A stretch of 5,452 nt of DNA from positions 1 to 5,452 of the forward strand of contig USJB01000089.1 of assembly GCA_900554905.1 (NCBI GenBank), written 5' to 3'. The stretch comes from an uncultured Collinsella sp. Its GTDB lineage: Bacteria > Actinomycetota > Coriobacteriia > Coriobacteriales > Coriobacteriaceae. The position numbers and the translations under genes are program-made. Shown one piece after another: positions 5,425 through 5,452 of the stretch. Numbering within the stretch: the stretch's first letter is position 1; each line of letters opens with the position of its first letter. The notes under the pieces are model-generated. The model saw nothing but the letters and a program-made list of their open reading frames with translations, made no database searches and was not told where the DNA came from.

Positions 5425-5452
5425 CCGAATATACTGGAACGAAACGAAGCGG

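Overview
The window is a high-GC, densely coding piece of bacterial chromosome. The strong preference for G/C at third codon positions, the actinobacterial-type Ski2-like helicase with a DUF3516-type C-terminal half, and the general look of the proteins suggest an actinobacterium, most likely of the class Coriobacteriia (a Collinsella-like gut organism). That placement is by recognition only, since no marker RNA gene is present.

Layout. The left end holds the N-terminal 111 codons of an XRE-family helix-turn-helix regulator on the minus strand; it runs off the window and its start codon is at 335. A divergent intergenic region (336-602) follows. It contains a good plus-strand promoter whose spacer carries a perfect dyad, a second perfect 9-bp inverted repeat at the presumed transcription start, and a long leader. 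Three plus-strand genes follow: a class I SAM methyltransferase resembling the Trm9/ALKBH8 tRNA wobble-uridine methyltransferases (603-1475), a TrmB-like tRNA (guanine-N7) methyltransferase with an altered NFPDPWPK motif (1594-2433), and a large DExH-box RNA helicase (2743-5424). The window ends 28 bases after the helicase stop.

The gap between the second and third genes (2434-2742) holds an unusual 123-bp element bounded by near-perfect inverted repeats of 21-22 bp. It has no recognisable gene. The helicase probably has its own promoter just downstream of it.

Taken together, the three complete genes all point to RNA metabolism: two probable tRNA-modifying enzymes and an RNA helicase of the type that partners RNA decay or RNP remodelling. 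Nothing shows that they form one operon. The gaps of 118 and 309 bases, a weak terminator-like hairpin and a separate helicase promoter argue for at least partly independent expression. No tRNA, rRNA, CRISPR array, insertion sequence or phage gene was seen. The points most worth a second look are the Trm9-like enzyme in a bacterium, the altered TrmB active-site motif, the inverted-repeat element, and the dyads in the divergent promoter region.
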